A DNA stretch of 64,000 bases. Origin: Pseudomonas sp. HAR-UPW-AIA-41. GTDB taxonomy: Bacteria; Pseudomonadota; Gammaproteobacteria; Pseudomonadales; Pseudomonadaceae. The stretch's first letter is position 1; each line of letters starts with the position of its first letter. The notes under the pieces were generated by a model. That model saw nothing but the letters and a program-made list of their open reading frames with translations, did no database searches and had not been told where the DNA came from. Shown here in pieces: positions 1 through 7,837 of this stretch. A program made the translations under genes and the position numbers. The stretch lies in contig NZ_NSLB01000005.1 in assembly GCF_002304225.1 (NCBI RefSeq), positions 186,001 to 250,000 on the forward strand. Direction: 5' to 3'.

Positions 1-43
1 TGGAGGCGTTGACTACCAGTTGCAGCAGCTTGGCGTTGATCAT
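1..43 (-). CDS. Short LOV-domain photoreceptor, first codons only (partial)
   Basis: Only the first 14 codons of a leftward gene lie in the window, reading MINAKLLQLVVNAS. This closely resembles the start of the short LOV proteins of Pseudomonas (SB1/SB2-LOV type), which begin MINAQLLQ.MVDASNDGI and bind flavin for blue-light sensing. A GGGAAG ribosome-binding site lies about 8 nt upstream of the ATG. The flavin cysteine motif and the rest of the gene are outside the window, so the call rests on the N-terminus alone; another PAS protein is the main alternative. Confidence 0.6.
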   Translation of the reverse strand, partial: MINAKLLQLVVNAS

Positions 44-136
44 CGGCGGACTTCCCGGTCGGATTACCCTGCATTCTAAGGCAAAGTACGCGGTTGCGGC
101 ATAATGCGCACCTAGCTCATGTATTTCGGAGTTTTC

Positions 137-589
137 ATGAAAGTCGCGATTCTCTCGGGTTCAGTCTACGGCACTGCTGAAGAAGTGGCCCGGCACGCCG
201 AGCGCCTGCTCAAGGAGGCCGGTTTTGAGGCCTGGCATGCACCACGAATGAGCCTGGATGAACTCAAGGCGTTCGGGCCTGATGCATTTCTCACCGTCAC
301 TGCCACCACCGGCATGGGTGAGCTGCCGGATAACCTGCAGCCACTGTACTTTGCCATCCGTGACCAGTTGCCGGCCTGGTTTGGCAAACCGGCGGGGGTG
401 ATCGCCTTGGGTGACTCCAGCTATGGCGACACCTTCTGCGGCGGTGGTGAACTGGTGCGCGAGCTGTATGCCGAGCTCAGCCTGCAGGAAGTACTGCCGA
501 TGCTGCGTCTGGATGCCAGCGAGACGGTAACTCCGGAGGCCGATGCCGAGCCCTGGCTGGCCGGTTTTATTGCCGCGCTCAGGGGCTGA
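137..589 (+). CDS. Flavodoxin (MioC-like)
   Basis: This is a 150-residue flavodoxin-fold protein, the usual size for short-chain flavodoxins of the MioC type. The N-terminal SGSVYGTAEEVA is the FMN phosphate-binding loop, TATTGMGELPDN the second FMN contact loop and GDSSYGDTFCGGG the third. It should carry FMN and act as a cytoplasmic one-electron carrier; its partner cannot be read from the context. The start was set at MKVAILSG because it is preceded by CGGAG about 5 nt away, whereas an in-frame ATG 18 nt earlier lacks a Shine-Dalgarno. The stop is followed after 1 nt by the cupin gene, so the two are probably co-transcribed. Confidence 0.85.
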   Translation: MKVAILSGSVYGTAEEVARHAERLLKEAGFEAWHAPRMSLDELKAFGPDAFLTVTATTGMGELPDNLQPLYFAIRDQLPAWFGKPAGVIALGDSSYGDTFCGGGELVRELYAELSLQEVLPMLRLDASETVTPEADAEPWLAGFIAALRG

Positions 590-590
590 T

Positions 591-1058
591 ATGCACCCGC
601 GTGCCCTGCAACTGATCGAGCAACTGGATTTGCAGCCGCATCCGGAAGGCGGCTTCTACCGCCGTGTCTTCGCCTCGGCGCAGCGACTGCCCGGCGGTCG
701 TCTGGCCAGCAGCGCCATTCTCTTTCTGCTGCCGGGCGGGGCGATCAGCCGCTGGCACCGGGTGGATGCCGACGAGTTATGGCACTTCCATGAGGGTGAT
801 GGCCTTGAGCTGCTGATAGCCGAGTCGCCGGAGCAACTGCGTTGCGAGCGGCTGGGCCCGGTGGCGGCAGACAGCCTGCCGCAGCGCGCCGTGCCGGCCC
901 ATGCCTGGCAGGCAGCGCGGGCCTTGGGCGATTACTGTCTGGTGGGCTGCACGGTGGCGCCGGCGTTCGAGTTCGCAGGCTTTCGCCTGCTCAGTGATGA
1001 CCCGCAGGCACAGCGTGAATGGCCGCGCCTGATCGCCGAATATCCCGAGCTGCTGTGA
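591..1058 (+). CDS. DUF985 cupin-domain protein
   Basis: This 155-residue protein has the DUF985 cupin signature: HPEGGFYRRVF near the N-terminus, SSAILFLLPGG, then WHRVDADELWHFHEGD, where the histidines and glutamate would line a small metal or ligand pocket. Members are small cytoplasmic beta-barrels, some proposed as sugar-related epimerase-like proteins, but no activity is established. Translation starts 1 nt after the flavodoxin stop, giving a tight two-gene unit. The ATG was chosen because it directly follows that stop and the homologous region begins there. Confidence 0.85.
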   Translation: MHPRALQLIEQLDLQPHPEGGFYRRVFASAQRLPGGRLASSAILFLLPGGAISRWHRVDADELWHFHEGDGLELLIAESPEQLRCERLGPVAADSLPQRAVPAHAWQAARALGDYCLVGCTVAPAFEFAGFRLLSDDPQAQREWPRLIAEYPELL

Positions 1059-1151
1059 CCGGCAAAGCCACGATGCTGGCTCGCCGGGCAACTGGTGAGG
1101 CGGTGGGCAGTCGCTAGACTCCATCGGCATAACAACACGCCGAGGTGAGTC

Positions 1152-1928
1152 ATGACTGCCCAACTGAATCTGCCCAACGTCAAGGATCAGGTCTCCGCTG
1201 CCGAATGGCAGACCCGTGTCGATCTGGCGGCGTGCTACCGCCTGATCGCCCTGCATGGCTGGGATGACCTGATCTTTACCCACATCTCGGCCAAGGTGCC
1301 CGGCACCGAAGACTTTCTGATCAATCCCTACGGGATGATGTTCCATGAGATCACCGCGTCCAGCCTGATCAAGGTCGATCTGGCAGGCAAAAAGCTCATG
1401 GAAAGCCAGTACGAGATCAACCCGGCCGGCTACACCGTGCACAGCGCGGTGCACGAGGTGCGACCGGATGCCAACTGCGTGCTGCACACCCATACGCCCG
1501 CCGGGGTCGCGGTGGCGGCGCAGAAGTGCGGCCTGCTGCCGCTGTCGCAGCAGTCGCTGTTCGTGCTTTCCAGTCTGGCCTATCACGACTATGAGGGCGT
1601 GTTCCTGCGCGAGGACGAGAAGCCGCGCCTGCAGGCGGACCTCGGCGACAAGCACTTCTACATCCTGCGCAACCACGGTCTGGTGACCGCCGGCGGCAGC
1701 ATTGCCGATACCTTCCTGATGATGTTCATCTTCCAGCGCGCCTGCGAAATCCAGGTCATGGCGCAGAGCGGTGGCGGTGAGCTGGTGCATATCCCGCAGG
1801 CTGTGCTCGACGGTGCCATGCAAATGATGGCCGGCGTCATGCGCACACCAGTGGGCATGGGCGGAGCGCTGCCGTGGCCGGCGCTGCTGCGCAAGCTGGA
1901 TGCGCAGATGCCCGGTTACGACCAGTAA
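1152..1928 (+). CDS. Class II aldolase/adducin family protein
   Basis: This 258-residue protein carries the class II aldolase/adducin fold. HISAKVPGTEDFLINPYGMMFHEITASSL is the substrate loop, HTHTPAGVAV near residues 115-124 gives two zinc-binding histidines and LRNHGLV near 176 the third. Classical members (fuculose- or ribulose-phosphate enzymes) cleave or epimerise sugar phosphates; this subgroup has no confirmed substrate. A GAGGTGAGTC ribosome-binding site precedes the ATG. The stop overlaps the start of the next hydrolase (TAATG), so it heads a three-gene operon with an alpha/beta hydrolase and a Tat-targeted DUF1569 protein. Confidence 0.85.
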   Translation: MTAQLNLPNVKDQVSAAEWQTRVDLAACYRLIALHGWDDLIFTHISAKVPGTEDFLINPYGMMFHEITASSLIKVDLAGKKLMESQYEINPAGYTVHSAVHEVRPDANCVLHTHTPAGVAVAAQKCGLLPLSQQSLFVLSSLAYHDYEGVFLREDEKPRLQADLGDKHFYILRNHGLVTAGGSIADTFLMMFIFQRACEIQVMAQSGGGELVHIPQAVLDGAMQMMAGVMRTPVGMGGALPWPALLRKLDAQMPGYDQ

Positions 1929-2809
1929 TGGCGCTGACGGGGATTGCCCTGGGCGACTGGCGCGGCCGGGGCCGGACATTCGACTTCAGGGGGCAGGCTA
2001 TCGCCTACTGGACGGCAGGCGCCAGTGATGCCGAGCCGCTGCTGCTGATCCATGGTTTTCCCACCGCCGCCTGGGACTGGCACCTGCTGTGGCAGCCTCT
2101 GGCCGAGCGCTACCGGCTGATCGCCTGCGACATGCTCGGTTTCGGCGACTCGGCCAAGCCGCGCGGGCATGCGTACAGCCTGCTCGAACAGGCCGATCTG
2201 CAGCAGGCGCTGCTGGCGCATCTGGGCGTGAACGGGCCCGTCCATGTGCTGGCCCATGACTATGGCGACAGCGTGGCGCAGGAACTGCTGGCGCGGCACG
2301 AGGAGGGGCGCTTTGCGCTGGCCAGCTGCGTATTCCTCAACGGTGGCTGTTCCGGAACCCACCACCCGGTGCTGGTGCAGAAGCTGCTGCTCAGCCCGGT
2401 CGGTGCGCTGATCGGCCGCTTGTTCAGCCGGGACAAGCTGGCAGCCAATCTGGCCCGCATCTTCGGTCCGCAGACCCAGCCTGCGGAGGCCGACGTGGAT
2501 GCCTTCTGGAGCCTGATCCAGCGTCATAACGGCCCGGCGGTGATGCACCGGCTGATCCGCTACATGCCCGAGCGCCGCGAGCAGCGTGAGCGTTGGGTCA
2601 GAGTCATGCAGCGAACACGCGTGCCGTTGCGGGTAATTGACGGCGCGGCTGATCCCATCTCCGGGGCGCACATGGTCGAGCGCTACCGTGAACTGATTCC
2701 GAACGCCGACTGCGTGTTGCTGGAGACTATCGGCCACTATCCACAGGTCGAGGCACCCGAAGCGGTGCTGGCACATTATCTGGCGTTTCGTCAGGGCAGG
2801 GAGGCATGA
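1928..2809 (+). CDS. Alpha/beta hydrolase, epoxide hydrolase/haloalkane dehalogenase-like
   Basis: This 293-residue alpha/beta hydrolase has the oxyanion loop HGFPTAAWDW and a nucleophile elbow reading HDYGDS. The nucleophile is therefore Asp rather than Ser, as in epoxide hydrolases and haloalkane dehalogenases. DGAADPISG near the C-terminus probably carries the acid and ETIGHYPQVEAP the catalytic histidine. The start used is the ATG that overlaps the preceding stop (TAATG); longer in-frame starts would run deep into the upstream aldolase gene. The end overlaps the next gene by ATGA, indicating translational coupling. The substrate is unknown. Confidence 0.82.
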   Translation: MALTGIALGDWRGRGRTFDFRGQAIAYWTAGASDAEPLLLIHGFPTAAWDWHLLWQPLAERYRLIACDMLGFGDSAKPRGHAYSLLEQADLQQALLAHLGVNGPVHVLAHDYGDSVAQELLARHEEGRFALASCVFLNGGCSGTHHPVLVQKLLLSPVGALIGRLFSRDKLAANLARIFGPQTQPAEADVDAFWSLIQRHNGPAVMHRLIRYMPERREQRERWVRVMQRTRVPLRVIDGAADPISGAHMVERYRELIPNADCVLLETIGHYPQVEAPEAVLAHYLAFRQGREA

Positions 2810-3342
2810 ACATGCAGAGACGACGGTTTTTCGGGGTGCTCGCCGCGGGCGGAGCGGTGGCGCTGGGCGCCGGTTACTGGCGCCTGCCGGCAGGTCCGGC
2901 GCCAGCTGCGCTGAGCATCGAGGCCGCGCAGGCACTGCTGCAGCGTCTGGCGGGCGAGCCGCTGGTCAGCCGTCAGGGCTGGTCGCCGGCCGAAGTCTTC
3001 AACCACTGCGCGCAGAGCATCGACTTCAGCATCGACGGTTATCCCGAGCTGAAGCCGGCCTGGTTCCGCCAGACCGTCGGACCACTGGCGTTCAGTGTGT
3101 TTGCCGCCCGCGGCGCCATGCGCCATCCGCTGGACCAGCCGATCCCTGGCGCGCCGGCCATCGACAGCCCGGTGGCCGTTAGCGATGCACTGGCCCGGTT
3201 GCAGCAGGCCTTTGCCCGTTTTGCCGCGCATCAGGGCGCGTTGCAGCCGCACTTTGCCTATGGCGAGCTGAGCCACGCCGAGTATGCCGAGGCGCATGTG
3301 CTGCACCTGTACAACCACCTGAGCCTGATCCAGCGCGGCTGA
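2806..3342 (+). CDS. Tat-exported DUF1569 family protein
   Basis: This is a 178-residue protein beginning MNMQRRRFFGVLAAGGAVALGAGYW, a twin-arginine-like signal with an RRRFF motif and a short hydrophobic stretch, so export or membrane anchoring through Tat is likely. The rest fits DUF1569, a DinB-like four-helix family (FNHCAQSIDFSIDGYPE, LQPHFAYGELSHAEYAEAHVLHLYNHL), where histidines could bind a metal. The start overlaps the upstream stop by ATGA; a second ATG 6 nt later is a possible alternative. No biochemical function is established. It is the last gene of the operon with the aldolase and epoxide-hydrolase-like genes. Confidence 0.75.
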   Translation: MNMQRRRFFGVLAAGGAVALGAGYWRLPAGPAPAALSIEAAQALLQRLAGEPLVSRQGWSPAEVFNHCAQSIDFSIDGYPELKPAWFRQTVGPLAFSVFAARGAMRHPLDQPIPGAPAIDSPVAVSDALARLQQAFARFAAHQGALQPHFAYGELSHAEYAEAHVLHLYNHLSLIQRG

Positions 3343-3453
3343 TCATGCCGCTGTCTTATCGCTCATCATTCAGCGCCGGCGGCGATTGTTGCCGGCACGC
3401 GGAGCCTGCCCGACACTCGCGCCATCCCCAACTTTGGCGCAGGAGTTTTTCGC

Positions 3454-4365
3454 ATGACTGAAGCAGTGCGTTTCGAAGACAAAGTAGTAATCGTCACCGG
3501 TGCCGGCGGCGGTCTGGGCCGTGCCCATGCCCTGCTGTTCGCCCGGCATGGCGCTAAAGTGGTGGTCAACGATCTGGGCGGCAGCACCCACGGCGAAGGG
3601 GCCAATGCCTCTGCGGCCGACAAGGTGGTGGCCGAGATCCGCGCCGCCGGCGGCACCGCCGTGGCCAACCATGACTCGGTGACTGATGGCGGCAAGATCG
3701 TGCAGAACGCTCTGGATGCCTTTGGCCGTGTCGACGTGGTGGTGAACAACGCCGGCATCCTGCGCGACAAATCCTTCGCCAAGATGGAAGACGCCGACTG
3801 GGACCTGGTCTACAAGGTCCACGTCGAAGGCGCCTACAAGGTCACCCATGCCGCCTGGCCGTACCTGCGCGAGCAGAACTTCGGTCGCGTGATCTTCACC
3901 GCGTCCACCTCCGGTATCTACGGCAACTTCGGCCAGTCCAACTACGGCATGGCCAAGCTGGGCCTGTACGGCCTGACCCGCACCCTGGCCATCGAAGGGC
4001 GCAAGAACAACATCCTGGTCAATGCCATTGCCCCTACTGGCGGCACGCGCATGACCGAAGGCCTGATTCCGCCGCAGGTGTTCGAGCAGCTCAAGCCTGA
4101 ACTGGTCAGCCCGCTGGTGGTGTTCCTTGGCAGTGAGGCCTGCGAGGAGACCGGCGGCCTGTTTGAAGTCGGTGGCGGCTGGATGGGCAAGGTACGCTGG
4201 GAGCGCAGCCTGGGCATCGGCTTCGATCCGCGTGCCGGTTTCAGCCCGGATGACGTGGCGGCGAATTTCGCCCGCATCTGTGATTTCGAAGGCGCCGCCC
4301 ATCCGAAGGACAACATCGAAGCGATGAAGGAAATGATGGCCAACCTGCAGAAGTACGCCGGCTGA
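3454..4365 (+). CDS. SDR family oxidoreductase, (3R)-hydroxyacyl-CoA dehydrogenase-like
   Basis: This 303-residue short-chain dehydrogenase has the Rossmann motif TGAGGGLG at residues 15-22, NNAG near 99-102 and a catalytic set S152, Y165 and K169 (SNYGMAK). The long loop DLGGSTHGEG is characteristic of the peroxisomal multifunctional enzyme type 2 (HSD17B4) dehydrogenase domain and its bacterial relatives, which oxidise (3R)-hydroxyacyl-CoAs with NAD. The length fits a stand-alone version. A CAGGAG ribosome-binding site precedes the ATG. The gene appears monocistronic, with its own upstream gap and a strong terminator right after the stop. The exact chain-length substrate is inference. Confidence 0.85.
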   Translation: MTEAVRFEDKVVIVTGAGGGLGRAHALLFARHGAKVVVNDLGGSTHGEGANASAADKVVAEIRAAGGTAVANHDSVTDGGKIVQNALDAFGRVDVVVNNAGILRDKSFAKMEDADWDLVYKVHVEGAYKVTHAAWPYLREQNFGRVIFTASTSGIYGNFGQSNYGMAKLGLYGLTRTLAIEGRKNNILVNAIAPTGGTRMTEGLIPPQVFEQLKPELVSPLVVFLGSEACEETGGLFEVGGGWMGKVRWERSLGIGFDPRAGFSPDDVAANFARICDFEGAAHPKDNIEAMKEMMANLQKYAG

Positions 4366-4386
4366 GGATTGCCTGCTGACTGAATG

Positions 4387-4422
4387 CAACAAGGCCGGCG
4401 AAATGCCGGCCTTGTTGTTTCT
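4387..4422. terminator. Rho-independent terminator between convergent genes
   Basis: A perfect 13-bp stem (CAACAAGGCCGGC / GCCGGCCTTGTTG) around a GAAAT loop is followed by TTTCTG on the plus strand. It sits between the SDR gene and the convergent lipase-like gene. A T-tail is clear only for rightward transcription. Confidence 0.8.
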
Positions 4423-4431
4423 GCCTGAGGC

Positions 4432-5505
4432 TTAGCGTGCTTGTAGCTTGAAGTTGTCGTCCGAAGGTTCCTTGCTGTAGGCGCCCTGGTCCTGCACCAG
4501 CTTCTGGGTGCCGCTCATCAGAGTATTGATGCGGCTGTCACTGGTCTTGGCCGACGCAGCCTGATTGGTGGTGCCGGTGATCAGTGGCGGGTTGAAGCTG
4601 AACGACCACAGGTAGTGCCAGACCGCCGCGTTGTGCTTCTCGGTCAGCTGGGTGGAGCCGAAATACCAGGGCTTGAGTTCGGTGAAGGCAGTCATGTTCA
4701 TCAGGCCGCTGTTGCTGTCGCCGATGAAGCCGGTGCTGCTGGCACCGGAGGAGCGGTAGGCCTCGAAGATCACGCCCTTGGTTTTCAGCTCAGTCACGTA
4801 GCTGCGGCAGACCTCGCCGACCCACTTGTTGCCCAGATAGCTCTTGGCGTTGTTGGAGTAGAAGGGGTCGAGCAGGGCCACGCGCTTGGGCAGCAGGTTG
4901 CTGTTCATGCTGCCGGCGGTGACGGCGTCGCTGATCTTTTTGGCGATCACGATGGCCATCTGGTTGCCCAGCGAGTGGCCGAGCAGGCGGATGTTGCTGC
5001 CACTGTAGCCGGCCAGGTTGTCGCGGTAGCTGCGAAACAGCAGTTCGCCGGCGGAGATGCTCGGGCCGGTGCTGTACACGCCGCTGCTGTTCTTCCAGCG
5101 CATGGCGCGCGGGCCGGTGGCGGTCCAGATCTTCGCCTCGGCGTCCTTCACCTCGCCTTCATCGGCGAACTGGTTCCAGTAGAGGATGCCGACGTTGTAA
5201 CCGGCGGCCAGCCAGGCGTAGGCCAGGTCGAGGTCCGGGCCACCGGCGTCCTTGCGGTTGAAAGTCTCGCGGTTCTTGGCCTGGCTCGAACCGTTCTGCC
5301 AGCCGTGGACGTAGATCACCGTGGGCTTGCTGGCGCTGTAGTAGGCGTTGGTCTGGCCGGGCACGGCCTTCTGCCAGGTGTCGCCATAGCCGAACCAGTA
5401 GAGGCCGTGGTCGAGGTTCTGGAAGGTGCTGTCGGGAAATACCCCGACGGCGGCGTGGGCGAGGCTGGACAGACAAAGCAGGCAGGACAGAAGTAACTGA
5501 CGCAT
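4432..5505 (-). CDS. Secreted lipase-like alpha/beta hydrolase
   Basis: This is a 357-residue protein with a signal peptide (MRQLLLSCLLCLSSLAHA, cleavage near residue 19). PTVIYVHGWQNGSS near 61-74 is the oxyanion strand and loop, and GHSLG at 176-180 is the nucleophile elbow with Ser178. ALLDPFYS probably places the acid downstream. These features fit an extracellular or periplasmic esterase/lipase of the triacylglycerol-lipase-like group, but no calcium site or lid is obvious and no chaperone gene is adjacent. The substrate is therefore open; a cutinase- or polyester-type activity cannot be excluded. The gene appears monocistronic. Confidence 0.7.
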   Translation of the reverse strand: MRQLLLSCLLCLSSLAHAAVGVFPDSTFQNLDHGLYWFGYGDTWQKAVPGQTNAYYSASKPTVIYVHGWQNGSSQAKNRETFNRKDAGGPDLDLAYAWLAAGYNVGILYWNQFADEGEVKDAEAKIWTATGPRAMRWKNSSGVYSTGPSISAGELLFRSYRDNLAGYSGSNIRLLGHSLGNQMAIVIAKKISDAVTAGSMNSNLLPKRVALLDPFYSNNAKSYLGNKWVGEVCRSYVTELKTKGVIFEAYRSSGASSTGFIGDSNSGLMNMTAFTELKPWYFGSTQLTEKHNAAVWHYLWSFSFNPPLITGTTNQAASAKTSDSRINTLMSGTQKLVQDQGAYSKEPSDDNFKLQAR

Positions 5506-5843
5506 GCGGCGAACCCTCTTTTGTTGTTGTGTGGGGTAGCCAGCACAGTACGCCGCTGGTCGGTATTGACCATCGCCCAGATGGGGGAGGGGGAGGTATG
5601 ACTTCTTGCGGTCACACAGTATGCGTAGTCTCGCTCGCCTGCTGCGCCCTGATGTCGCATGGCTGGCGAGGTGCGTCTGGGCTGTGGCACAGTCGCCGCA
5701 CGGCCTGCTCAGGTCGTGTCAATGCGCAGTTGCAGGGTTGGTGGAGTGCCTGCTGCGGGTACCGACCTAACCTTCGTCCAGTGTCAGGCGAAAGGGGGCT
5801 GTGCCAGCTTCGACAAGGTAGTGAATGCGAGAGGGGTACTAGG
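5506..5843. other. 338-bp intergenic region, divergent promoters
   Basis: The region lies between the leftward lipase-like gene and the rightward exported-protein gene, so it should hold two divergent promoters. An open frame runs through it in phase with the downstream gene, but its start lacks a ribosome-binding site and its composition is not protein-like. No RNA gene, strong hairpin or operator palindrome was recognised. Confidence 0.5.
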
Positions 5844-6620
5844 ATGTCATCTTTGATTCGTAACGGTTCGTTGGGGGCTCTGCTGTTGCTGGCAGGTCAG
5901 GCCATGGCGCAGGGGGACTCAGCTGCTTTGCTGGCCAGTCTTGAGCAGCAGCAGCTGACCAGCTATCGGCTGCAGACGCTGTTTCATCTGCACAGCATTC
6001 AGGAAGGGGCGGAGAACGTCGGCAGTCAGCTCAAGACGGAAAGCGCCAGCTTCCTCTCCCAACTGGAGCAGCTCGACGAGCAGGCCACTGGGCTGGGGCT
6101 GGATACGGAAATCAAGGCTGTGCAGGACGAGGGGCGCAAGTTTGCCGCCATCGTTGCCACCGACGAGCTGCTCGAACAGGGCTATGTTGATCTGCACACG
6201 GTCAACGATCTGTCGGCCAGCCAGCATGCGCTGCGTGAAGGTTATCAGCGCCTGGAAGAGCAACTGGCCAGCAAGGGCGTAAAAGGCAACCCTCTGCAGG
6301 ATCAGGCCATCCTCATGCAGCGTATCGCCGCCGAGTATGTGCGCGAATCGGCCAGTCTCGACGGTGGTTCGGCGATCTACGACAACGCGCAGGACCTGGA
6401 AAAGCCGGTCGACCAACTGGCCCAGGAGTTCCGTCAGCAACTGGCCAGCCTCGATCAGCAGTATGCCGGGCAGGCTCAGGTCAGCCAGAAGCTGAAAAAG
6501 GTCGGCATCACCTTCGCCTATATCGAGAAGTCGTTGCAGAACTACAAGGAGCGCTCGGTACCCTATGTGGTCAGCCGCTACAGCGACAAGATCGTCGGCA
6601 GTCTGACCGCGAGTAACTGA
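5844..6620 (+). CDS. Exported helical protein of unknown function
   Basis: The gene encodes 258 residues starting with a clear Sec signal peptide (MSSLIRNGSLGALLLLAGQAMAQ, cleavage after AMA). The mature part is almost entirely alpha-helical and rich in Gln, Glu and Leu, with heptad-like stretches, so a periplasmic coiled-coil or helical bundle is likely. I do not recognise a named domain and no catalytic motif is visible. The ATG was chosen because it begins the signal peptide and is preceded by GAGAGG. A strong hairpin follows the stop. It stands alone between unrelated genes, so the context offers no function. Confidence 0.7.
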   Translation: MSSLIRNGSLGALLLLAGQAMAQGDSAALLASLEQQQLTSYRLQTLFHLHSIQEGAENVGSQLKTESASFLSQLEQLDEQATGLGLDTEIKAVQDEGRKFAAIVATDELLEQGYVDLHTVNDLSASQHALREGYQRLEEQLASKGVKGNPLQDQAILMQRIAAEYVRESASLDGGSAIYDNAQDLEKPVDQLAQEFRQQLASLDQQYAGQAQVSQKLKKVGITFAYIEKSLQNYKERSVPYVVSRYSDKIVGSLTASN

Positions 6621-6636
6621 ACAGCTAGCGCGGGTT

Positions 6637-6667
6637 ATCAGCCGGGCATTGCTTATGCCCGGCTGAT
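6637..6667. terminator. Strong intergenic hairpin, probable terminator
   Basis: A perfect 13-bp stem (ATCAGCCGGGCAT / ATGCCCGGCTGAT) with a 5-nt loop follows the exported-protein gene by 16 nt. No T-run follows, so it is a terminator-like or transcript-stabilising hairpin rather than a textbook terminator. Confidence 0.55.
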
Positions 6668-6725
6668 CGGGTTGGTGTCGGCAGGGCTCCTATACTGAGG
6701 CTGAACGATCCTCTCGGAGCCGCCC

Positions 6726-7748
6726 ATGTTCAGCCTGATGCAAGCCGCCCGGCTGGAGTCCCTGCACCTGGCCCGTGATCCTGACAGCGGGCTGCAAGCC
6801 ATCATCGCCATCCACAACAGCCACCTGGGGCCAGCTCTGGGTGGCTGCCGTTATCTGGCCTACCCCGATGAACGTGCAGCGCTTGAGGATGCCGTCCGTC
6901 TGGCCCGGGGCATGAGCTATAAGGCGGCGCTGGCCGGTCTGCCGTTTGGCGGAGGCAAGGCGGTGATCCTGCGTCCGCTGCACATTCCCAGTCGTGCCCA
7001 GCTGTTCGAGGCCTTCGGGCGGATGATCGACTCCCTCGGCGGTGCCTATATCACGGCTGTCGACAGCGGCACCTCCAGCGCCGATATGGACTGCATCGCC
7101 CAGAGCACGCCCTTTGTCACCAGCACCACGGCGGCTGGCGATCCTTCACCGCATACCGCGCTGGGCGTGTTTGCCGGCATTCGGGCCAGCGCCCTCGACC
7201 GCCTGGGCAGCGACGATTTGCAGGGGCTGCGCGTGGCCGTGCAGGGGCTGGGGCAGGTGGGTTATGCCCTGGCCGAGCTGCTGGCTGCAGCAGGCGCTGA
7301 GTTGTATGTCAGCGATCTCGACAGCGGTCGCGTACAGCTGGCAGTGGATGAGCTGCAGGCCCGTCCGGTGGCGGCCGAGGCGCTGCTCACCACCCCTTGC
7401 GACATCCTTGCGCCTTGTGCTCTTGGGGCTGTGCTCAACCCGGCCACCGTGGCGCAGCTGCGCTGTGCGGTGGTCGCCGGGGCGGCCAATAACCAGTTGT
7501 CGAGTCTGGAGGTGGCCGATGCCCTGGAGCGGCGCGGCATCCTGCATGCCCCGGACTATGTGATCAACAGCGGCGGCCTGATTCACGTGGCCCTGACCTA
7601 TCAGGGCGCAGGCGCCGCCGCCGTGACCGCTCACCTCAGTCGTATCGGTGGGCGCCTGAGTGAAATCTATGCCCATGCCAAGGCCGACAAACGCGCCCCG
7701 GCGCGGGTGGCTGAAGCCCTGGCCGAACAGTTGCTGTACGCCCGTTAG
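6726..7748 (+). CDS. Leu/Glu/Phe/Val dehydrogenase (leucine dehydrogenase type)
   Basis: This 340-residue NAD-dependent amino-acid dehydrogenase is the size of leucine dehydrogenases. The N-terminal substrate domain shows GPALGGCR near 35-42 and MSYKAALAGLPFGGGKAV near 63-80, which includes the catalytic lysines. The NAD-binding domain contains GLGQVGYALAELL, followed by SDLDS, an acidic residue favouring NAD over NADP. The reaction would be oxidative deamination of branched-chain or aromatic amino acids to 2-oxo acids. It lies 89 nt upstream of E1alpha, E1beta and E2 genes that would consume such 2-oxo acids. A TCGGAG ribosome-binding site precedes the ATG. Confidence 0.85.
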   Translation: MFSLMQAARLESLHLARDPDSGLQAIIAIHNSHLGPALGGCRYLAYPDERAALEDAVRLARGMSYKAALAGLPFGGGKAVILRPLHIPSRAQLFEAFGRMIDSLGGAYITAVDSGTSSADMDCIAQSTPFVTSTTAAGDPSPHTALGVFAGIRASALDRLGSDDLQGLRVAVQGLGQVGYALAELLAAAGAELYVSDLDSGRVQLAVDELQARPVAAEALLTTPCDILAPCALGAVLNPATVAQLRCAVVAGAANNQLSSLEVADALERRGILHAPDYVINSGGLIHVALTYQGAGAAAVTAHLSRIGGRLSEIYAHAKADKRAPARVAEALAEQLLYAR

Positions 7749-7837
7749 CTGCCAATCAGTGCTGACGGGGGAGTGTCATGGCCATAAGCCGTGGCGTGAA
7801 ACCGACATGCCTATCCGGCGTGATAAGGAGTGAGCAG

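Noticed and set aside
5529..5843. Upstream in-frame extension of the exported-protein gene
   Set aside because: It lacks a Shine-Dalgarno, has non-protein-like composition and would bury the signal peptide 105 residues inside the protein.
6672..6696. A promoter before the leucine-dehydrogenase gene (TTGGTG and TATACT)
   Set aside because: The two hexamers are only 13 nt apart, too close for a sigma70 promoter, and no sigma54 -24/-12 element was seen, so no promoter is annotated.
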